This document shows positions 59,899-64,000 of a stretch of DNA of 64,000 bases, piece after piece. A model generated the notes under the pieces. The model saw only the letters and a program-made list of their open reading frames with translations, was not told the DNA's origin and did not search any database. The translations under genes and the position numbers were made by a program. Numbering within the stretch: position 1 is the stretch's first letter; every line of letters starts with the position of its first letter. Source of the stretch: VXOZ01 sp965220045 (lineage in GTDB: Bacteria; Chloroflexota; UBA11872; VXOZ01); contig OZ244803.1 in NCBI GenBank assembly GCA_965220045.1, forward strand, positions 3,313,993 through 3,377,992, given 5' to 3'.

Positions 59899-60516
59899 TT
59901 ATCTGGTTTGAGCAAGCTCCGCCAGCTTCTGCAGCACTTCTCGCCAGTGCGCCCGCATATCCTCGCGTGCCTCGGCGTTGGCGAGCTTCTCCTGATGGAA
60001 GCGCACGGCGGTCTTCTCCCCGCTGGACTCCAGAGAGACCTGTAAGGTTGAGGGAGCGGTGAAGTCAGGCGGCTGCCAGGTCAGGCGCACGAGCTTTTGC
60101 GGGGTGAAGCTGCGGATCTCGCCGCTTGTGCCCTCGGCAGTTTCGTATGCCGCGCCTTTTTTCCAGCGCAGATCGGGGACGGTGCCGAGCCACTGGGCAC
60201 GGCCCGCCGGCTCTACAATGAGGGCCCAGGCTTCTTCCCGCGAGAGCGGCAGGGTCTTCTGCACGCCAATCTGAAACTCGGCCTTCTCCGTCCCGCCAAC
60301 CACGCGCTTGCCCCGGGCGCGTTCGTACTCGACCGTCACCATCTGGCACCACCAGCCGCTCGCGATGTAGCCCTTGTCGTGGAGCATCCGCGCGACCTGC
60401 CTGTGCGGCAGCGCCTCCGCGCCTTCACCATCAAGCAGCGCAAACCACTCGTCCCAGCCCTTGCCGGTGGCCTTCCGCACCGCGGCGTCGGATATCTTGC
60501 GTTGTGTCGTGCTCAT
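59899..60516 (-). CDS. DUF4287 plus SRPBCC (AHSA1-like) protein
   Basis: 205 residues, ATG at 60516 after TGAGGA. N-terminal DUF4287-like part (MSTTQRKISDAAVRKATGKG, ALPHRQVARMLHDKGYIASG) and a C-terminal START-like fold (FQIGVQKTLPLSREEAWALI, then GRAQWLGTVPDLRWKKGAAY and VRLTWQPPDFTAPSTLQVSL). Such proteins bind a hydrophobic ligand; a specific function is not known. It follows the SnoaL-like gene by 47 bases on the same strand, so they are probably an operon. Confidence 0.8.
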   Translation of the reverse strand: MSTTQRKISDAAVRKATGKGWDEWFALLDGEGAEALPHRQVARMLHDKGYIASGWWCQMVTVEYERARGKRVVGGTEKAEFQIGVQKTLPLSREEAWALIVEPAGRAQWLGTVPDLRWKKGAAYETAEGTSGEIRSFTPQKLVRLTWQPPDFTAPSTLQVSLESSGEKTAVRFHQEKLANAEAREDMRAHWREVLQKLAELAQTR

Positions 60517-60563
60517 GAGATTCCTCAGTTGAACTGCGTGCCGCTCTTCACTTGGCCTTAATT

Positions 60564-60956
60564 CTACCCTTGTCCCAACTGCGCTTTGAATTGGGCGGTG
60601 TCGTAGTACTCGCGCCACTCGGTGATTTTGCCGTGGTGGCAGGTGATGAATACGCTGGCGGGGAGGCGGGCGGCGTTTCCGGTCAGGCGGTGGCGGCAGG
60701 AGAACTCCCACTCGCAGGCGGCGGTGTCGCCGTGGGCCACGAGTGCGCGCACTTCCAGGCGGATTTGGGCAAAGGCGCTGAAGAACGCCGTGAGCGACTG
60801 GCGAATGGCGGGAATACCACTGAGCTTCTGGCCCGAGGCGCTGGTGAGCACGGCATCCGGCGCAAAGTCCTGCAGGATGGCCTCGACGTCGGCGGCGTTC
60901 CAGGCGGCGGTCTGGTGCTCCAGGATGGCGGCGGGAGTGAGTGGACTGTTGGGCAT
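60564..60956 (-). CDS. SnoaL/NTF2-like nuclear transport factor 2 family protein
   Basis: 130 residues starting MPNSPLTPAAILEHQTAAWN (ATG at 60956; AGGA 12 bases upstream). SnoaL-like alpha+beta cone: ADVEAILQDFAPDAVLTSAS, GIPAIRQSLTAFFSAFAQIR, CEWEFSCRHRLTG and the end VFITCHHGKITEWREYYDT. Family members act as small-molecule isomerases or binding proteins. The open frame extends to 61244, but the extra part has no family match. Directly upstream of the SRPBCC gene. Confidence 0.8.
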   Translation of the reverse strand: MPNSPLTPAAILEHQTAAWNAADVEAILQDFAPDAVLTSASGQKLSGIPAIRQSLTAFFSAFAQIRLEVRALVAHGDTAACEWEFSCRHRLTGNAARLPASVFITCHHGKITEWREYYDTAQFKAQLGQG

Positions 60957-61456
60957 GGCAAACGCAATCCTAACAGGGCGAGGCCTTTGTGCAGTCTCTT
61001 TGGAGGATACCCTCCTGGCATGTTCAAGCCAAGGTGACGTCACTCGCCAAGACCGTTGTTGGTTAGATGTAATTAACTCGCCATGCGCCCCCAAAGCAGG
61101 CGGAGGGTTTGAAGAATAGGCGTTACTAGAATTGTCCGCACAATTGCCCACTTGTTCGCCCTTCGATTCTTTTTCAAGCTCAGGACTGGCGGGCTGTGGG
61201 CAATCGGCAAAGAGATCGCTAAGTGAGTCAAGAGCGGGGGACAAGCCCCCGCGCTACAAGGAACTTGATGTGTCTTTAGGACGAACCTCTGCGAGGATGG
61301 ATTCCCGCTTGCGCGGGAATGACGCGACTTAGCGTGCTTACTCCGCCGTGCGCTGAGCATGGGAATTGTGCGGGAACACTCCTGTACTGCAGTATTTTCT
61401 TGCGGAAAGCGTGAGGCATGCAGCGAGCGGCTTCGACAAGCGCGGTGAGCGGGAAC
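60957..61456. repeat. Intergenic repeats before the UbiA-type gene end
   Basis: About 500 bases. GCGGGGGACAAGCCCCCGC lies at 61236 and GATTCCCGCTTGCGCGGGAA at 61299. TTTTTCAAGCTCAGGACTGG near 61171 is a decayed CTTCGACAGG copy. No gene recognised. Confidence 0.75.
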
Positions 61457-62482
61457 TTACACGAAGTACAGCAGCACAAGCACGGTGGCGGCCCAGAGCA
61501 CGATGCTGGCCAGCAGCCAGGGATCGCGGAACAGGAGCGCTTCCGGGCTTTCCCCCTTGCCGGGAGTGCGCGCCAGCCGCAGATACCGGGCCAGGCCGAA
61601 CGCGACGAAGGGCGCCGTGGCGATTAGCTTGGGGTTGCCGAACGTAGCCGGTGCGAAGAGGGTGTAGAGCACGTAGGCGACTGCCGTTGTCGCGGCGATG
61701 CCCTGCAGCCAGCGGTCAAGCGAGGCCGTGGCGTAGCGCGCCAGATTGCGGCGGTGGGTAGCCGCTTGGGGGCCGAGCAGCGCCAGTTCGCTGCGGCGTT
61801 TTCCCACAATGACCAGCAGCGCCGCCAGCAGCGTGCAGAGATAGAGCCAGGGCGAAATGGGCGTGAGCACGGCGACGGCCCCCGCCGCGGCCCGCAGGAG
61901 AAAGCCGGACGCCACCAGCAGCACGTCGAGCAAGACCACGTGTTTCAGCCACGTGCTGTAGGCGAGGTTCGCGGCCACGTAGAGCGTCAAAATCGCGCCA
62001 AGCGGAAGCTGGACCAGATATGCCCCAACGAGGGCGCAGCCGAGCAAAGCGACGGCGGCTATGAGCGCCACACTCACGGGCAGTTCACCCGCCGCCAGCG
62101 GTCGCTGCCGTTTCAGCGGGTGCGCGCGGTCTGCTGCCAGGTCGAGCATGTCGTTGACCAGATAGATGCCGCCGCTTGCCAACACGAACAGCCCGAACGC
62201 CAGCACGCTGGCCCACACGGCGCTGGGGTCTGTGAGCTGCTGGGAGAAAATCACGCCCGCAAAGACAAGGGAGTTCTTTACCCACTGCTGCGGACGGGTG
62301 GAGCGCAGCACCGCGCCGGCAATGGAGAGCACCGAACCTGCGGCTGCGGCGGGCGGCGTATCGGCGGGTGCAGGCAGGTCTGAAGCCTCGCCGGACTTCT
62401 TTGGCGCGGCGGTGTTTTTCGCATGTGCGCTGGCTGCGCGTACTTGGCGGTCTATGTTGTTTGTCGAGGATTCACCACTCAC
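61457..62482 (-). CDS. UbiA-type prenyltransferase, decaprenyl-phosphate phosphoribosyltransferase-like
   Basis: 341 residues with about eight transmembrane helices. RPQQWVKNSLVFAGVIFSQQ, LVNDMLDLAADRAHPLKRQR (NDxxDxxxD-type, metal-pyrophosphate-binding) and the basic GKRRSELALLGPQ are characteristic of the DPPR synthase branch of the UbiA superfamily, which transfers phosphoribose to polyprenyl phosphate. An extra N-terminal 50 residues rich in Ala and Pro may be a disordered tail; an internal start is possible. It lies in the membrane. Downstream of a five-copy repeat array. Confidence 0.85.
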   Translation of the reverse strand: MSGESSTNNIDRQVRAASAHAKNTAAPKKSGEASDLPAPADTPPAAAAGSVLSIAGAVLRSTRPQQWVKNSLVFAGVIFSQQLTDPSAVWASVLAFGLFVLASGGIYLVNDMLDLAADRAHPLKRQRPLAAGELPVSVALIAAVALLGCALVGAYLVQLPLGAILTLYVAANLAYSTWLKHVVLLDVLLVASGFLLRAAAGAVAVLTPISPWLYLCTLLAALLVIVGKRRSELALLGPQAATHRRNLARYATASLDRWLQGIAATTAVAYVLYTLFAPATFGNPKLIATAPFVAFGLARYLRLARTPGKGESPEALLFRDPWLLASIVLWAATVLVLLYFV

Positions 62483-63030
62483 GTCTGGTTTTCCGTCGGT
62501 AGGTGAAGAGTCGCCCTCACCCCCGTATCACGTACGGGGCAGGCTCTAACCCTCTCCCCCGGGAGAGGGAATGAGGCCCGAAAGCGGACAGAGAATGGAC
62601 GTTTCACAGCATGTTCTCTGTTGGCAGGTGCAGAGTCGCCCTCACCCTAACCCTCTCCACCGGGAGAGGGAACAAAGCACTGGAGCGGAGAATAGGTGTA
62701 CTGTTCACGGTAGCTTCTCCGTTGGCGGGTGGAGGGTCGCCCTCACCCTAACCCTCTCCCCCAGGAGAGGGAACAAGGCACTGGAGCGGAGATTGTGTGT
62801 ACTGCTCACGGTAGCTTCTCCGTTGGCAGGTGAAGAGTCGCCCTCACCCCCGTATCACGTACGGGGCAGGCTCTAACCCTCTCCCCCGGGAGAGGGAATG
62901 AGGCCCGAAAGCGGACAGAGAATGCACGTATCACAGCGTGTTCTCCGTTAGCAGGTGCAGAGTCGCCCTCACCCTAACCCTCTCCCCCAGGAGAGGGAAC
63001 AAAGCCCGAGAGCGGACAGGAAAGCACCAC
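62483..63030. repeat. Array of five imperfect 100-126 bp repeats
   Basis: Units start near 62491, 62615, 62715, 62815 and 62941. Each begins GTTGGCAGGTGCAGAGTCGC, then CCCTCACCC, CCCTCTCCCCCGGGAGAGGG and a linker of GCACTGGAGCGGAGA type. Units 1 and 4 carry an extra 24-base CCCGTATCACGTACGGGGCA insert inside the palindrome. The array fills the gap between the tilS stop and the UbiA-type start, so the UbiA promoter must lie inside or within it. Confidence 0.9.
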
Positions 63031-64000
63031 TCACGACAGTTCCTCGGACGGCAACGGTGTGAGGCGCAGATGGAGTACCTGCCCTGTATTATTTGTGACG
63101 CGGAAGCGGGCATCGATGCGGTGTCCCGCGACCCATACGATTCTATCGTCTTCAGTGACGACCAGCGGCACGCGGTCTCGCTGGCGCGCCGGCACGCGGG
63201 CGTCCACCAGAAAGTCCTGGAGTTTCTTCTCTCCGTGCATGCCCAATGGCACGAAACGGTCCCCCGGCCGGCGCGTGCGCACAGCGAGCGGCCCGCCTGC
63301 CAAGCCAGCGTCAAGCCAGGCATCATCACCGGGACATCCGGCGCGGAAGTCCGCCGCGCTTGGCGCGACGAGTGCGGCGTGAATGGCGCAGCCGAGCGGC
63401 ACAACGTCCGTGCGGCCGGGCACGCAGAGCGTGATCGGCTCTTGGGATTGCTGCGCGGGCGCGTAGCCGATCCAGATGCCGTCGTGTTCGGCGCGGCAGT
63501 GCAGGCCGCCGGGGAGCATAGCCGTACCGCCGATCTTACCATTGCTTAACGTGGCCCGCGCGTTCGCAACGTGCTCATATTCCAGCCCTTGCACGTGCCC
63601 TGCCACTTGGGTCACGGCGGCACGCAATACCGCCGCTTGCAGGGCGGGCGGCGATTCGCGCCACGCGTCTCGATCCAAGAGCAACCCATCAAGGTTTGAG
63701 CGCGCATGGCGGCGCAGCCAGTCAGCCGCCATTGTCGTCAGGTACGCGTGGTCAGCTTCCAGCACGCGCGCGGTGCGGGCGAGCGTGCGCGCCACGGCGG
63801 GGTAACGGGTCTCCAGTAACGGAATAACGGCATGGCGCAGCCAGTTTCGTTGCGGGGTGGTGGTCTCGTTGCTGCTGTCCTCCCGGTACGGCAGGTTGTG
63901 GCGGGCGCAATAGGCCCGAAGGTCGGCGCGGGCCACGTTCAACAGCGGCCGGACCAGAGTGAGGGGCGGCTCGGACGCGCCGCGCGACTTTCCGCTATTC
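63031..64000 (-). CDS. tilS: tRNA(Ile)-lysidine synthase, C-terminal part (partial)
   Basis: 323 codons visible; the N-terminus with the PP-loop lies beyond the right edge. The middle reads RPLLNVARADLRAYCARHNL then PYREDSSNETTTPQRNWLRH, the family's tRNA-binding block, and the C-terminal domain has RTRRPGDRFVPLGMHGEKKL, DFLVDARVPARQRDRVPLVV and VWVAGHRIDARFRVT. It converts cytidine-34 of tRNA-Ile(CAU) to lysidine, making it read AUA. The stop is at 63031, straight after the repeat array. Confidence 0.92.
   Translation of the reverse strand, partial: NSGKSRGASEPPLTLVRPLLNVARADLRAYCARHNLPYREDSSNETTTPQRNWLRHAVIPLLETRYPAVARTLARTARVLEADHAYLTTMAADWLRRHARSNLDGLLLDRDAWRESPPALQAAVLRAAVTQVAGHVQGLEYEHVANARATLSNGKIGGTAMLPGGLHCRAEHDGIWIGYAPAQQSQEPITLCVPGRTDVVPLGCAIHAALVAPSAADFRAGCPGDDAWLDAGLAGGPLAVRTRRPGDRFVPLGMHGEKKLQDFLVDARVPARQRDRVPLVVTEDDRIVWVAGHRIDARFRVTNNTGQVLHLRLTPLPSEELS

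Overview
The window is a GC-rich chromosomal segment. Gene content and style suggest a Chloroflexota-type bacterium, possibly a marine or sponge-associated lineage. The clues are Tat-dependent substrate-binding lipoproteins ending in LLAAC, an rny-spoVS pair, many tandem paralogues, and very dense small palindromic repeats between genes. This assignment is inference from gene content; no rRNA or tRNA gene was found.

Layout. 1-1625: fabF and the start of accB (fatty acid synthesis). 2224-6346: FAD oxidoreductase, two tandem polysaccharide deacetylases, a coiled-coil membrane protein and spoVS. 6532-8061: RNase Y. 8372-11392: two tandem Tat/lipoprotein substrate-binding proteins without permeases. 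11659-14178: a zinc-type dehydrogenase and a divergent Gfo/Idh/MocA dehydrogenase. 14421-19891: UbiD decarboxylase followed by three complex-I/hydrogenase-4-like membrane subunits with no hydrophilic arm. 20134-22960: a secreted protein of unknown function and a KDPG-type aldolase.

23436-39202 is a compact phage-derived locus. A sigma factor and a LexA-type repressor are divergent from a probable terminase small subunit, terminase large subunit, portal, a protease/major-capsid fusion with an internal ribosome binding site, an adaptor, connector and tail-like proteins, and a hub protein carrying an Asp-box (BNR) domain. The structural frames are intact although host-type repeats separate almost all of them. 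No integrase, replication, lysis, tape-measure or tail-fibre gene is visible. It is either a decayed prophage or a retained particle-forming element resembling a gene transfer agent.

39250-48420 holds an orphan HigA behind a MITE, a class V aminotransferase, three consecutive frameshifted genes (HD-domain, TauD-like, AMP-ligase), two MaoC-like proteins and a gamma-glutamyltransferase. 48701-51310 is a FadN-like beta-oxidation enzyme with a palindromic repeat inserted in frame. 51493-55622 is pheS-pheT behind a well-formed promoter, leader ORF and intrinsic terminator, which looks like an attenuator. 55866-57860 is a metal P-type ATPase. 58360-59710 is a nested insertion: an IS481-like element inside a MITE inside a palindromic repeat, with 5-bp ATTCC duplications at both levels. 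59899-64000 has SRPBCC and SnoaL-like proteins, a UbiA-type prenyltransferase, a five-copy repeat array and the 3' part of tilS.

At least five families of short inverted repeats occupy most intergenic gaps. Some lie inside genes, and two genes (pheS and the sigma factor) end inside tandem repeats made of their own last codons and stop.
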